A DNA stretch of 64,000 bases from Niebla homalea (GCA_019925105.1 JAHGAU010000027.1:310001-374000), one strand, 5' to 3'; positions 23,618 to 35,698 are shown, numbered from the stretch's first letter. Program-made: numbers and translations. The notes: generated from the letters alone by a model not told the origin.

Positions 23618-25907
23618 GATTGATTGATTGATTGATTTATACTACGGGTCTAGTTAAGCTAATTCCGGCGTTCCCTAATAATCGGCCATTTAGCTTTATT
23701 AATAACCGTAAAAACCTGATATCTATAACGTTAAAAATAAAAACCGGTATTTACCCAGCTTTTACTTTTACCCTAAAGGTTAAGAATATCTACGGTTGTC
23801 TAGAGAATAATAATTTATTCTCTCGCCTTTTTTAAGAAAACCTATAATATTATAACTGAATCCTTATAAGGGTTATCTTTAGACTTGTTATTCTTTAATT
23901 ACCTTATTAATCTATCCTATATTAAGATTTCCGATTATACCTTTAAATATTTATATTAATACGTATATTATTATCCCCTTATTTATATAACTCCGCTAAT
24001 CAATATAATAATATCTCTTTTATTGCCCTGGTATCTATAGTTTAAAACCCCTATTAAGTACGGTTTTTTCGTCCCTACTTTTTGCTCCCGGGTCGGTAAC
24101 GAGGTTTCTTAATTAAATTTTCGATTACCTTATTTATTTCCCTGGTTAAATTAAACTATAGTAATAAACCTATAGTTATTATAAATTTAGCGGCCGCTTT
24201 AATACCCCTTTTAATAATAAGTATTTAATGGTAATCGTTAATCTTTACTTTTTTAATTAATCCCGACCTAAGCTCCTTAAATAACGGGTAGGAGATAAGT
24301 ATATATGCAGCGTTTTACTTTTTCCATTTATACTTATAATTAACGTGCGTCCGGTTACCGGCGTATATAGTAAAAAAAAAGTAAGTTAAACCGTTTTTAT
24401 CCATCTTAAGTAAATTATTAATACGTTATCCTTTTTCCTTATAATCCCGTAACGTTAAAGATACTTATTAATAATTTTATTATTATTTAAAGCCGGGTAC
24501 TATTGCCCTTAAGGGATTAATTCTTTATATTTATGTTAACGCTCCGTTTATTACGTTATATTTTACCGGGTAATCGCCGTTAAATTCGTTTTCATTAACC
24601 TTTTAATTTTCGTTACTTTTATTTCCGGTAAGAATTTATATACTTTTACGTTAACTTCTTAAATATAAATTAGGTTAATTTCCCTTTTAATTTATTCCAA
24701 TTTAACTTCTATAAAAAGGATAAACGTCGGTTCTTTACTTTCTTTATCCGGGATTTTTTATAGTTCTGATAAATACGTTTATTTCCTGTTAACGTGGCCG
24801 GATATATACCCCTTTTAAGCCCCGTTTAAGCGATTCCCTAATTAAAAGTTAACTCCATCGGTAATATAAAGACTTCGGACTTTAGTACCGGGACAGGGGT
24901 CGTTTTATACGCTCCATTAATTATTCTTAAATACCGGTTTTAGACCTTTTATAACTGTTAAACGGGCTTTTTCTTATGTTTAAGTATACCTTTAAATACG
25001 TATTAAATAGTTATTCTATACTTTATAACATGTTTTACCATTGTTTGGCATATGGTTTTAACCTTTTATAAGGTAGCTCCCTACATCGATATGATAAGGT
25101 AAGTAAAACCTTTTTCCTATAAAATTATCTTCCTTTAAACCTTATTTATATAACCCTTTAATTAAGTCTTTTATTAATTTAAAAACCGAGTATTTTAATA
25201 TTGGATTCCGGTTTTCCCGCGATATTACCTAAGTTTACCATAGCTATTATATTATATAACTTTGGATTTTTTATTATATAAATAAGCTTATATTTATATA
25301 AAATAAATTAAACTTTATATATCTTCGCTTATCGTAAACAGACTTTATATACTTATTTTAACTTTATATAATTTATATAAGTAAACGTACTATAAGTTAA
25401 AAAGTAAATATCGTTAATAAAGCTTTTAATTTAAACTTTTTATTTTAGTTTTATTAAATTTTTAATAAGTAAACCGTTAAAGAATAAAAATAAAACCGGG
25501 AAAATAAATAACCCTTAAAAGATCTTTATTATTACGGGCTCTATTATATTTATCTTTTATTTTAAGTTAATTAACGTTACCCGGTTATTTAAGAAACTCT
25601 TTATTTAACTTATAAGGAAGGATAAAACCCCCTTTTTCCGTAAGTTATATAATAGTTTTTAATAATTTACCTTATTAAACGTTTTTATTAAGTTTAAAGA
25701 AAAAAAACTTATAACGTACTTCTTCCTATAGTTTTATACCGTATATACGCCGTTAATTAAGCTTTTAAAGGCCGTTTCCGTTAACCGTCTTCTTTTCGCT
25801 TTTATTTATTATTTAAAAAGCAACTTTTATCCCTTAATATAGTTATTAAGGATCTTCACGATTACCGTTTTTAAAGCCTTTTTTAACGTATAAAGGAGTA
25901 TTATTAG

Positions 25908-26745
25908 TGTCAGGGTGATAACCACTCGGCCACCAAGGCAAAAGTAGCTATCCGGGGTAGGTAATAGCGCTTAAGGGTAAGCCGCTATTACCATATATGA
26001 GAAGGTAGTCTACCCGGGGGATCACCCCCAGGGGTAGGCCCTACCCCGGAGCCCTTGCTCCAGGGTAGGTACTGCCATAACAATATCCCCTCTCCTATAA
26101 GCTCGTCCCCGAGCTTATAGATTATAAGTTATGCCTCCGGGGGAGTTACCCCCCGGGCTGGAGGTTTTCTTAAAACTTAATTAAGTAAATAAGTAAAAGT
26201 TAAGAACTTTTTACTTAAAAGAAATTACCTTTAATATAAATCTGAACCTTTTAAATCGGACCCAGATTTAATAACTTATAAGTATAATTTAAAGGCTTAA
26301 TAACTTTATAAGGATATAGCCCGGGGTTTAATATCCTCGTTAAAAATAACCCGCATTTTTTATTAAGCAGGCCCGGGTTATACCCGTACCCGTACCGTTC
26401 CTTATTAAACAGGTAAAGGCCACGTCTTAAGGTGCCTTACCCACGGTCCCACGATTGGCCCGCGTAGTTTTAGGGCGTTTCAGCCCCCCGCATCGTAGTT
26501 TTCGGGCATTTCGGCCCCCCTCGGTAGTTTTCGGGCATTCCGGCCCCCCGCTGTACCTCGGACCTTAGCCCCCGGTATTATAAGGTAGCGGGTCCTACCC
26601 GCCCCCGTACTTACGCTTAGTCTTACCTCCTAAGTTACCTAAAAGTCTCACTTTATAAGCGTCCTCGGATTCAAACTGTAAACCTACCCCTTTAAACCCT
26701 TAAGGTTAACTCCGGGGGTGCACTACCCTGAAGTTGCGCTATTAC
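25908..26745 (+). repeat. Foldback left arm
   Basis: The arm runs inward from TGTCAGGG to the GCGCTATTAC that precedes the centre. It is complementary to the right arm along its length. It contains a run of GGCCCCCC-type segments (about 26455-26570) and a B-box-like sequence on the minus strand at about 26666-26680 with one RIP-type change. Confidence 0.88.
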
Positions 26746-26790
26746 TCTATTAGGGTAATAACCACTCGGCCATCTCATGGACAAAAGTAG
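26660..26790 (-). promoter_or_regulatory. tRNA-like polymerase III A-box and B-box pair in the foldback centre
   Basis: On the minus strand GATGGCCGAGTGG (26762-26774) precedes GTTTGAATCC by about 90 bases. A-box and B-box consensus sequences are TGGCNNAGTGG and GGTTCGANTCC, so the pair matches apart from one RIP-type change. The spacing is longer than in an intronless tRNA. The acceptor and T stems do not pair well, so this is not called as a tRNA gene. The central A-box sits in an extra direct copy of the element terminus. Confidence 0.5.
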
Positions 26791-26803
26791 CTATCCGGGG
26801 TAG

Positions 26804-27658
26804 GTAATAGCGCTTAGGGGTAACTTCAGGGTAGTGCACCCCCGGAGTTAACCCTAAGGGTTTAAAGGGGTAGGTCTACAGTTCGAATCCGAGGACGCCC
26901 ACAAAAAAAAGTGAGACTTTTGGGTAACTCAGGAGGTAAGACTGAGCGTAAGTACGGGGGCGGGTAGGACCCGCTACCCTACAGTACCGGGGGCCGAGGT
27001 CCGAGGTATAGCGGGGGGCCGGAATACCCGAAAATTACCGAGGGGGGCCGAAATGCCTGAAAACTACCGATGCGGGGGGCTGAAACGCCCTAAAACTACG
27101 CGGGCCAATCGTGGGACCGTGGGTAAGGTACCTTAAGACGTAACCTTTACCTGCCTAATAAGGAACGGTACGGGTACGGGTATAACCCGGGCCTACTTAA
27201 TAAGAAATGCGGGTTATTCTTAACGAGGATATTAAACCCCGGGCTATACTTTTATAAAGTTATTAAGCCTTTAAATTATATTTACGGGCTATTAAATTTA
27301 AGTTTAACTTAAGAAGTTTAAACTTATACCGGAAATAATCTCCCTTAAATAAAAAGCTTTTAGTTTTTATTTATTTACTTAATTAAGTTTTAAGAAAACC
27401 TCCAGCCCGGGGGGTAACTCCCCCGGAGGCGTGGTTTATAGTCTATAAGCTCGGGGACGAGCCTATAGGAGAGGGGATACTATTATGGCAGTACCTACCC
27501 TGGAGTAAGGGCTCCGGGGTAGGGCCTACCCCTGGGGGTGATCCCCCGGGTAGACTACCTTCTCATATATGGTAATAGCGGCTTACCCTTAAGCGCTATT
27601 ACCTACCCCGGATAGCTACTTTTGTCCATGAGATGGCCGAGTGGTTATCACCCTGACA
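26804..27658 (-). repeat. Foldback right arm
   Basis: This is the inverted copy of the left arm and ends in CACCCTGACA. The B-box-like GTTCGAATCC is intact at 26881-26890. The outer end contains GATGGCCGAGTGGTT, an A-box on the plus strand pointing out of the element. Confidence 0.88.
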
Positions 27659-29399
27659 ATTAGTCTATATAACTTTATTTTTAAGTAATCTGGTTTAACC
27701 GGCTTCTTAAGGATTATCGTTTTAGCCTTTTTTAATTTATAAAAGTAATACCCTATATTAAAATAAGCTTAAAATAAATAAATAAAGACCTTCTTAAATA
27801 ATAACGTTATTATAAATAGAAACTTATCTAATATACCGTTAAGTCTGGGGGCTTTATTTTTCTTTAATTTATTAATCGCTTTAATTATTATCTCTTAAGT
27901 TATTATTTTATTTATTATTATTGGTTTAAAATATACCGTATCGTCGATATCTGCTAGGTTAGCCTCCAGTAACGGAAGAAAGAATATTCCCTTAAAAGTT
28001 TTAATCTTATTATTAAGTAAGTTAATTATTATATCGTTTAACCTTTTAAGGGGTAAAAACTTAAAGATAAATTTAAATTTTTTATTTTATTCCTTATTAT
28101 ACTTATCAACTTTTAAATATTATAAGGGGAAATAGTTAAATTATATATTATTAATTAAAAGTATACTTATTTAATTTTTTTAATAATTTTCTCTTTTTCC
28201 TTTTAGGTTTCCTTTAATTATATAAGTATTTCCTAGTTTTTATATTAAGCCGTTTACTTAATAAACGCTTTTACTTATATAGTTACTTTTATATACTTTT
28301 TATTTTAATAAGTTTTAATTCTTTAAGACGGCTTTACTATTAAGATTATTATATCGATTACTTTATTAAGCGTTTTTATTATTTACTTTATAAAGAGGTT
28401 AATTTATTTTTTATTATTAAGCCGGGGGAGTTCTATTAATTAAGATATTATTTTTACCGCCTTTATATATATTTTAACTTCCTTAACCGTCTTTTATACC
28501 CGTTTTATCGGTAAGGATAAAGTTACGTTAATTAATTAATTTAAAGTTATTTATATAAATTAATAGTCCGAATTATATTTTAAGTCCTTACGGGGCCTAT
28601 ATATAATAATTATATTAACGATATTTTCTAAGTTAAACGTTAAATTAATCGTAATCCTAAATTTTTAACCTTTTTATATTATAGTCCTTTTTAACGTTAA
28701 TAGCGTAAAGTCGGATTAAATAATAATTATTAATAACTCTTTAAACTTAATATAATTAATAATATGCCCTTTTTCGTTTTACTTAATACAATAAAGATTG
28801 AAATCCTTTATTAAAAGGTATTTACCGGGTACGGTTATAATATCCTTAAGTAGCGGGATTATAAAAGGTTCCTTTTTATTAATTAACGGCGGATTATATA
28901 TGTTATAAATATTTAAAAAAAAATTTAATATTTCTTTCTTATATAATTTAAAGCGTATATAGATTCCCTTTATAATAAATAACGTCTTAATTATTTATAT
29001 TTAGCCTTTTATTTATAAAGAAATATATCCGTATTATTTTATCTTTTTTAAAAGTTAAATAAAAATTATCTTCCGGGTTAATTAAAAGGTATATATATAA
29101 GTTATACGGCGGCTTTTATATTATTATAATATTAATATTTTTTATTTTTTTAAATTTAAATATCGGTATTATAGCTTTAACTATTTCCTTACGTACGTTA
29201 TATTATATTACCCTTAAAAGTTAAACGTATTATATATTAACTTTTATTAAGTTCTTTTTATTAACTTTTATTTATATAAATAATCTTTCCTTAAGGTTAA
29301 GTATTATTTATTTTAACCTTTTCATTATAACGATTATCCCGGTTAAACGGCCGGTTTTAAGGGTTAATATCGCTATAAGCTTTTTTTTTTTCATTATTA

Positions 29400-31123
29400 A
29401 TTATTATGCTTTATCCTTTTTCATTTAACGGGTTTTATTTACGTCTTAAGACCGTTTTTAATTATTTTACCGGTTTAAATTTATATGAATTATAGCGTTA
29501 AACCTTAATTATTATCTTAATCTCTTTACGTTAAGTCTTTTTAATTTTTATTATATATTATAAATCCCACGTTAAGTAGTTATTATTTTTATATACCGCG
29601 TATTTTAACGCGTTTTTTACTAGGCTTTTTATTATTAAGCCCGCGTATTTATACGTATTATACCTTCCGGCGTATACCGTATACTTTATATTATTAGGGT
29701 ACTTTATAATAATATATCCGTATCCTTAATATTTAAAGTATTAAAAAATATCCGTTATTCGGTTTTATAACTTTATTAATTTAAAGGATTTACCCTTTAT
29801 TATTTTTTTATTAAGGATATCGTTATATATCCTTATTAACGTTACGTTTAAAATAACCGTAAAGTATTTTTTTATCCGGTTAAAGGTATTTAACCTCTTT
29901 ATTACGGAGGGAAGATTATAGTTAATGATTTTTAGCCCAGGATAAAGGACTATATTCTCCCTTTTTATCTATCTTAAGATAGCTTTCCCTTCCTCCCTTA
30001 TAAACCTTATTAAATATATCCCGTTTACCGTAATAATAAATAATTACCTTAATATTTTTATTATTTTATATCCCTTTTTACCGGCTTATCCTTTTGACTT
30101 CTTAAGCCTTTTTTTTGCCTTTAATAAGACTATATTTAAAAAAATATCCTTACTTTATAGCTTATATACCGTGATAATTTACTTTATTAATGGCTTTTTT
30201 ATTGCTTTAAACGTTTTTATTAATTATAAAGAATTTATTTTTATAATTACGTTCCTTTTTTCCTTATTTAATAGTTATATAGTTATTATCCTCGTTTTTT
30301 TTAATACCGCCGTTTTCTTTTTAACCCTTATTTCCTTTACCGTTAATATAAATATTACTTTTATAGTTTTTATTATTTAATTTATTTTTACCCTTATCCG
30401 TAAAGCTTCTCCCGTCGTTCCTTTATTCTATATATAGCCTCTTAAATTCTTTTTATCTCCTTTTATTAATACTTTTATTACCGCCTTTTAAACTCCGTAT
30501 AACCTTTTTAAATTCCTTAATCCCGCCCCCGTTTTTACGTAAAAATCTTTTACCCTCCGTAATTTAATTTATAGTATTAATTAAGTTTTTAATATAATAT
30601 TTTTTTATTTAATTATAAGGAAACTTTTTAATACTTTTACCGCTCTTTTTTTTATTATATTTCCTTTACGTATTTAACGGTTACCCTTTTTTATAACTTA
30701 TCCTTAACCATTTAATATTCCCTTATCCTTACCTAGCTTTCTTTTAGTTTATATATATTTAATAAGGTTTTCTTTGCCTTTATTTACTTTTTATTTATCG
30801 TTATATATTATCCCCGTTTCTTTTATCCTTTATTTATTTTTTATAATTACGTTATTTTTACGTATTATATACGTTTTTTTATGCGTATCTCGTTAATTAT
30901 AAGCTTTTTATTCGATTTAAGAGTTTTTTATTATATAGTTATTGCGCCGTCTATATAAATTATTATTATTTCTGTTAATAAAGGCCGTTTACTTTTTTAC
31001 CTTTTTTATTTCTATTATTACTCCGCTTCCGGTTATCGCACTTAAAGTACTTACCTCATTATTACTTAAGTTATACACGCGTGTATCGTTTTGAACCTCT
31101 GGGGTCTCGTTGTTCGTCGCCAT
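29400..31123 (-). pseudogene. LINE-B ORF1, degraded
   Basis: ORF1 is read on the minus strand from ATG at 31121-31123. The first residues, MATNNETPEVQND then TRVYNLSNNEV, are better preserved than in any other copy and confirm the start used for LINE-A. Stops appear soon after. The Gag-like function is inferred from position in a Tad-type LINE. The 3' limit is estimated by alignment with LINE-A. Confidence 0.6.
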
Positions 31124-31143
31124 CATCCATCAAATTATACTTC

Positions 31144-31787
31144 TTTATTAATTTTATTAATATAACTTATATAGTTTATTTAAATAAAATTCGGATATTT
31201 AATAAGAGTTCGGAAGATTATTAACGTTATATTGAATAAATCCTTAAACGACTTTATTAATTTTAGCTTTACGTTAACCTCTAGAAATATTAATTTAATA
31301 TTACATAAGTAAAGTTCTTAAGGTTTATTGTTTCTATTAAAGAGATTTAAATAAATTAAGAGTATATTTAAATAATTAAGGATTAATCTACCTTAAAAAC
31401 TTACCGGGGAATATAGGTTTTTTTAATCTTTATAAATTTTTATTATCGTTTTATTTATAAATATTTAAGGATAACTAAGCCTTTAATTAATTTAATTAAG
31501 GGTAATATGGAAAAGAAAAAGGTTAAACTATTAAAATAGTATAACACGGTAAATACGGCGTTCCGCCGGTTTTATAAAATATTTATTAATACGTTATTAT
31601 TCCGTTATTTTAACCCAGAACGGGAGGTATAAAAAAAGACCAATATATCCAATTTTATCATCGTAAATATCTTATCTTAATAGTTTAAAAAGGGCTATTA
31701 ACGCTTAATTATATATTGGTCCAGAAAAATAACCTTTATTAAATAGAATTATAAAACGTATAATCAAAAGCTCCTCCTTATTATAAT
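31144..31787 (+). pseudogene. pol: Gyp2 reverse transcriptase second part and start of RNase H
   Basis: After the LINE-B target duplication the frame reads INITYIVYLNK, a mutated form of the VVYLDDILIFS catalytic box in which both aspartates are changed to N and K. A SSEDY then QILKRL-like segment follows, as in Gypsy elements. Near 31715-31787 the translation reads YYWSRKITFIK then NYKTYNQKLLLII, matching the RNase H block [23 protein letters not shown]. The gene is cut there by Gyp1 and resumes at 42370. Confidence 0.83.
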
Positions 31788-32002
31788 TGTCAGGGTTCAG
31801 GGGTGTTGGTAGCTGAGGTGCAGGCCCTACCGGGCCTAACCCGGGCCAAGCCCGGGGTTAACCCGGTACAAGGAGTGTCACCGACTGGGTATATTAGGGC
31901 CTTCGGCCCCTTCACTTTTATACTTCTATACTTTAATATCTTTAATTATACGTAATATACTCTTTGCCTTTTAACCACCTTAAAGGGGCTTATACTTTAA
32001 TA
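31788..32002 (+). repeat. Gyp1 5' LTR (215 bp)
   Basis: The repeat begins TGTCAGGGTTCAGGGGTG and ends in ACTTTAATA, a mutated form of ACTCTAACA. It includes the GC-rich palindromic CCGGGCC...GCCCGGG region and the CGACTGGGTATAT segment shared with the 3' LTR. The outer left edge is unmutated and the inner right edge is mutated. Confidence 0.92.
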
Positions 32003-32912
32003 TTATATTAAAGTTAACTTATTTACGCCTTCGTAAGGAGTAATGAAGTAAAATAAAGGCTTTTACCAATAATACTTACCAGCAGCGGACGGTAAGCCGA
32101 TAATTAAAAACGGTATTAAACGGGCGGTAATTACGGTTAAAACGTACGGCGATTAATATCCGGACGGGCCATAAAAAAACGTTAATAATTAAAACGGGAG
32201 GTTACGATAACTTTAAATAGGTAGATACTGATTTTATTAAACTATATAAAGAATCGATTTAAGGGTTAAGCCTTAATAAAACGATTTAAAAATTATAAAT
32301 AAAGTAAACCTTAAAAGAATTATTATATATTTAATTAAGAATAAGCCTATAGAAACCTATAAAATCCTTATTTATTATTTACCTTTTTTACTCTTTAAAA
32401 CCTTTAATTAAGATATCTAGTTTCGTACTATTATTTTAATATAAAGTACTTAATACCCGGCAAGAAAATCTTTTAAAAAATACTTTATAATATAGGGGAA
32501 TAGTATTAACCCTATTATAATATAAACTTTATTGTTTTACCCTACGATATTACCCTAATAATACAGAAACCGCCAAACAGAAAGGTTATTAAACCCGTCC
32601 TTTTCCTTCTTCCTTTCCTTTTCTTTTATTTATCCTTCTTTTACCTTAACTTATTTTTTACTTATATTTTACCTACTATAGTTATAGATAATAAACCTTA
32701 ATAACCCTTTTAATTAAAGGCCTTTATAGGTTTTCGATGTAACTTATAAAGCGGTTCTTAAGGGGACCCCGATTAACCAATATAATCTATTAAGGATAAA
32801 GCCTTTTTTCGGTTAAGTAAGAAAAATAGGGACCTAATAGATTACCTAGCTACCGGAAACCCGGTTTTAAATAACTATTACGGGGGATATAAAAACTATT
32901 TTACCCGCCGTT
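32003..32912 (+). other. Gyp1 leader and start of gag region, degraded
   Basis: This is internal Gyp1 sequence between the 5' LTR and the LTR cluster. No primer-binding site beginning TGG is visible next to the LTR, so the primer is unknown. A purine-rich leader precedes what should be gag. I cannot name any motif in it. Confidence 0.4.
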
Positions 32913-33095
32913 TATTATGTGCAAAGGCCATTGCCAAGACCTTTACGGGCACTAAGGCCTAAAGGGGTATAGCGGATGCCCGGTGCTTGGCGCACACTCA
33001 TATTTACTCCTGTATAGCACTTATATAGATCATGATTAAGACACTTACCACCCACTATTACAGTGTATTTACTTATTACCACCTGGTGCATAATA
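32913..33095 (+). repeat. GagLTR-2 5' LTR (183 bp)
   Basis: It begins TATTATGTGCAAAGGCC and ends GTGCATAATA. It is followed, after AA, by TGGTAATAATAGTACGAG, the same putative primer site as GagLTR-1. It differs from the GagLTR-1 LTR by more than RIP-type changes, so it is a distinct subfamily. Confidence 0.85.
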
Positions 33096-34131
33096 AATGG
33101 TAATAATAGTACGAGTTCTTTTACTTACTAATTAATATAGAGCTTACGATTACCTCTATATATCCTGTTCTTCTATAAATAGAGTAAATATAAGTTATTT
33201 ACCTCTTAATATTTACCCTTTAAACGTATTTATTTAAATATTTAAGAAATTAATAATATTATTATTACGAACTTTATCCTCGCCACTATTTTATTTATTA
33301 GTTTTTAAATTGACTTTCTTATTACCTTAAACTTTATTTTTCTTATTAAAACTTTACCTTATTATTTACGATTTTTATATAGGATTTATACCTCTTAAAT
33401 CTCTTATTAAACCCTTATTTAAAGTATTATTATTAAGGGTTCTTCTTATTATAATACTTAAAGACCTTTATTATAAATTTATATTATTATTATTGTTATT
33501 ATTACTTTTATCTTAGAAAGAGCCTTTAATTAATATTATCGTAGAAAATACCGTAAAACTATAAAGGTTTCTAACCTTTATATTTATTTAGCTATATAAT
33601 AAGCCTTTTTTATTTTTCTTATGCCTTATTATAATAAAAACAGGCTTTAAATACGTACTTAATAAAGATATAAACGTATTTAATAAAGTAACGTATATTA
33701 CTTATAAAGTTACGCTTTATAAATAAGCTATAACCGATAAAATCCGCTTTTATTATAAATCGATTTATTTATATTATTGGCTTAAGTAAACCGTATTAAA
33801 GGTTAAAACGTAAAGCTTAAATTACGAATTACGGATACTAACTCGGTTAAACCCCGGAAATCACGGATTTAAGCGATTTAGCTCTTAAAAAATCCTTAAA
33901 TCCACGATTATTTCCCGGGTAAATTATAGTAACTACGGTTTTTTAACTGGTTTTTCAATATTACCGTTTTTATACCCTTTTAATACGTTATTATAACGTA
34001 TTCTTTTCACTTCTTTAATTTCCTTAACGCTGGATATATTTATTCTCTAGCCTTAAAGCCGCTTTAATTCATAAAGTTATTGACCTCGCCGTCGTTACGT
34101 AGGCGTAGCAATTTTCCTTTTTTAATATATT

Positions 34132-34314
34132 TATTATGTATAAAGGCCATTGCCAAGACCTTTACGGGCATTAAGGCCTAAAGGGGTATAGCGGATGCCC
34201 GGTGCTTAACGCATACTCATATTTACTCCTATATAGCACTTACATAGATCATGATTAAGACACTTACCACCCACTATTATAGTGCATTTACTTATTACTA
34301 CCTGGTGCATAACA
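34132..34314 (+). repeat. GagLTR-2 3' LTR (183 bp)
   Basis: This is the direct copy of 32913-33095, ending in CTGGTGCATAACA. The next base starts a truncated LTR of the TGTCAGGG type, with no target duplication between them. Confidence 0.85.
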
Positions 34315-34600
34315 AAGTGCAGGTATTGAGGGTGGAGTGGTAACTGCCTGGATTGCAACTATAAACGGTGTTGCTAGTTATAAGGGTACGTATGCCAAGA
34401 CGCTAGGCTACCATGCTTGCTAGTACCGCAAACCATAATGAGATCTACCCTATCTATATCCTATACGTAATAAGTGCCTATAAAAAGAGAAAAAGCCGAC
34501 GCTTACGTCGTAATATCCATTATATAATATTATTATTTTTAATGCTCTCGGTAATAAAGATAGCCTAAAGTAAGCCTTAAGTACTTAAATAACGTTATTT
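34315..34600 (+). repeat. Truncated GagLTR-3-type LTR, plus orientation
   Basis: This sequence begins AAGTGCAGGTATTGAGG. It matches the complete 303-bp LTR at 35699-36001 read on the opposite strand, but lacks its first 17 bases. The left 190 bp are nearly unmutated, and the rest, from about 34505, is RIP-mutated and harder to follow. It abuts the GagLTR-2 3' LTR without a gap. Confidence 0.7.
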
Positions 34601-35698
34601 AAATATATGGTTATTAAGTAATAAGGTAGGGTAAACGGTAAAGTTAACGAGAACTAAACGGGGCCGTAACCCGGGAAATAATCATAGGTTTTAAGCGATT
34701 AAATTTGAGTTAAATCGTTTAAAAACGAGATCTTTATGGTTTTACCGGGTGAGTATACGTCCTTATTACCCTTACTTTTGCTTTTAATAATTGGCTAATT
34801 AAACCGTAAGTATTATATACTGTGGACGGAGTAATAACTTATTCTTGCCGTTGCGGTAGTATATACTCCCTATATGGTCTTTCTGCTAACCGTGAAGTAT
34901 ATAGTAATGGTGAGGCCTTTATGCTGACCCTATAGTATATGGTTTTAAGGTTATTGTGCCGACCTTACGGCGTATAGTAGAGTATCCTTCTCTACCCGTG
35001 ATGCCTAACTTGTCCCTGTCGACCTTTGAATATGAAGTCTTTGTTGCTCGTCATAAGCACTGATTATCCGGAGGTGGGGTTGGTAGCTATTCGAGCCGAT
35101 GGTAAGGAGTCTGTCGATGAATTCGTAAACGTCACCGGTACCGTTAAAGTGGCCGATTTCCTTAATACGCCAGCGATTCATCTTAAAAGTCTGTACGGTA
35201 TATAAGGTCTGAGAAACTTATTGAAGGCCGTACGTTTCTGGGGTATACGGTATATCCCTCTCTCTTTCTGGATTAAGTAGCTTATTAATTAAGTAAGGTT
35301 CGCGTTATCGTTATTATATTAATAACTTTTAACGGGTCTCAAAAGCATTTATACGGTTTATTAAGGATTTAACGTTATTAATAAAAGACTATTAACTCGT
35401 TATTAAGGTTTAAATTACTTCGGTGAGGGAGGAGAGGTCTTATTGCTACGGCAGTAACCCTGGTATTAAAGCTGCTGAAGCTAAAGTTAAAGGAAAGCCT
35501 TTCCTATATATCCTTAATATTATAAGGATTAAGTAATAGGTGGAATTAATAATTTATTGAATGGTTAATGAAGGGATTAACGTTAAGTAAGCGATATTAT
35601 ACTTAACACTTTAGTAGAAGAACTGGAAGGCAGGGGTGTAGTAATCGAGAGCTCTGTATCAATTGCTGAGTAAAAGAACTCGTGCTATTGGTACCATT
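34600..35698 (-). pseudogene. gag: GagLTR-3 interior with gag-like frame, minus strand
   Basis: Read on the minus strand this matches the interior of GagLTR-1 from the primer-binding site onward. The gag start is intact: ATG at 35179-35181 gives MNRWRIKEIGHFNG, then a GDVYEFIDRLLTI segment. The first part is better preserved than in GagLTR-1. The frame degenerates after roughly 40 codons through indels and stops. Repeated GTATATAGT-like segments at about 34830-34990 have no match in GagLTR-1. It is flanked by LTRs in opposite orientations, an abnormal arrangement. Confidence 0.65.
35679..35696 (-). promoter_or_regulatory. Putative primer-binding site of GagLTR-3
   Basis: On the minus strand TGGTACCAATAGCACGAG begins two bases inside the LTR. 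It is the least mutated form of the site seen in GagLTR-1 and GagLTR-2 and gives the best guide to the primer tRNA. Confidence 0.5.

Larger units (their letters stand above)
25908..27658. mobile_element. Foldback element with about 840-bp inverted arms and tRNA-like boxes
   Basis: This 1751-bp insertion is almost a perfect palindrome. Arms at about 25908-26745 and 26804-27658 are inverted copies differing at only a few percent of sites. The ends are TGTCAGGGTGATAACCAC and its complement, with exact 5-bp target duplications ATTAG at 25903-25907 and 27659-27663. The empty site is seen in LINE-A near 2785. The termini contain TGGCCGAGTGG, the A-box of tRNA-Ser/Leu genes, and each arm holds a B-box-like GTTCGAATCC near the centre. 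It is GC-rich and largely escaped RIP. It encodes no protein that I can see. Confidence 0.9.
23760..29330 (-). pseudogene. LINE-B ORF2 (endonuclease-RT-C-terminal region), split by the foldback
   Basis: Along the minus strand this aligns with LINE-A ORF2. The endonuclease segment, with its degraded GDFN region, lies near 28760-28800, the RT is around the foldback, and the C-terminal region is at 23760-24700. The foldback sits near the start of the RT, at the LINE-A equivalent of about 2785. The C-terminal part matches LINE-C and encodes the same CxCG-type region in mutated form. Frames are closed by TAA and TAG codons. Confidence 0.7.
23618..31143 (-). mobile_element. LINE-B, full-length Tad-like LINE with a foldback insertion
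   Basis: This minus-strand LINE lies inside the Gyp2 reverse transcriptase. The 3' tail is the TGAT-repeat at 23618-23637, and the ORF1 ATG is at 31121-31123 after a leader of about 20 nt. The 12-bp target duplication TTTATTAATTTT occurs at 23606-23617 and 31144-31155. Removing the foldback at 25908-27658 leaves about 5.8 kb, the same as LINE-A. It is less mutated than LINE-A over the 3' half (about 24000-25100). ORF1 starts MATNNETPEVQND. Confidence 0.9.
32913..34314 (+). mobile_element. GagLTR-2, short LTR element (1.4 kb)
   Basis: This element has 183-bp LTRs at 32913-33095 and 34132-34314 of the same family as GagLTR-1, but a 1036-bp interior that is mostly different. The last about 300 bp before the 3' LTR match GagLTR-1, including CTGGATATATTTATT and the CGTACGTAGGCGTAGCA-type segment. 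The left flank CCGTT is not repeated on the right, where a partial LTR of a related type starts immediately. Deletion or recombination has therefore removed the original right flank. No reading frame is evident. Confidence 0.8.

Noticed and set aside
23632..23835. 67-codon plus-strand frame
   Set aside because: It is antisense to the 3' end of LINE-B, starting in its tail. No support as a gene.
27620..27658. A true tRNA-Ser or tRNA-Leu gene at the foldback end
   Set aside because: The A-box is convincing, but no matching T-arm or acceptor stem follows, and the central A/B pair does not fold into a cloverleaf by eye.
25908..27658. Ordinary LTR element with TGTCAGGG ends like Gyp1
   Set aside because: The terminal repeats are inverted and about 840 bp long, with almost no interior and no pol. 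The similarity to the Gyp1 LTR stops after about 9 bases.
30171..30380. 69-codon frame rich in I, F and N that looks like membrane segments
   Set aside because: It is the antisense of LINE-B ORF1. The hydrophobic look is the usual result of reading T-rich DNA.
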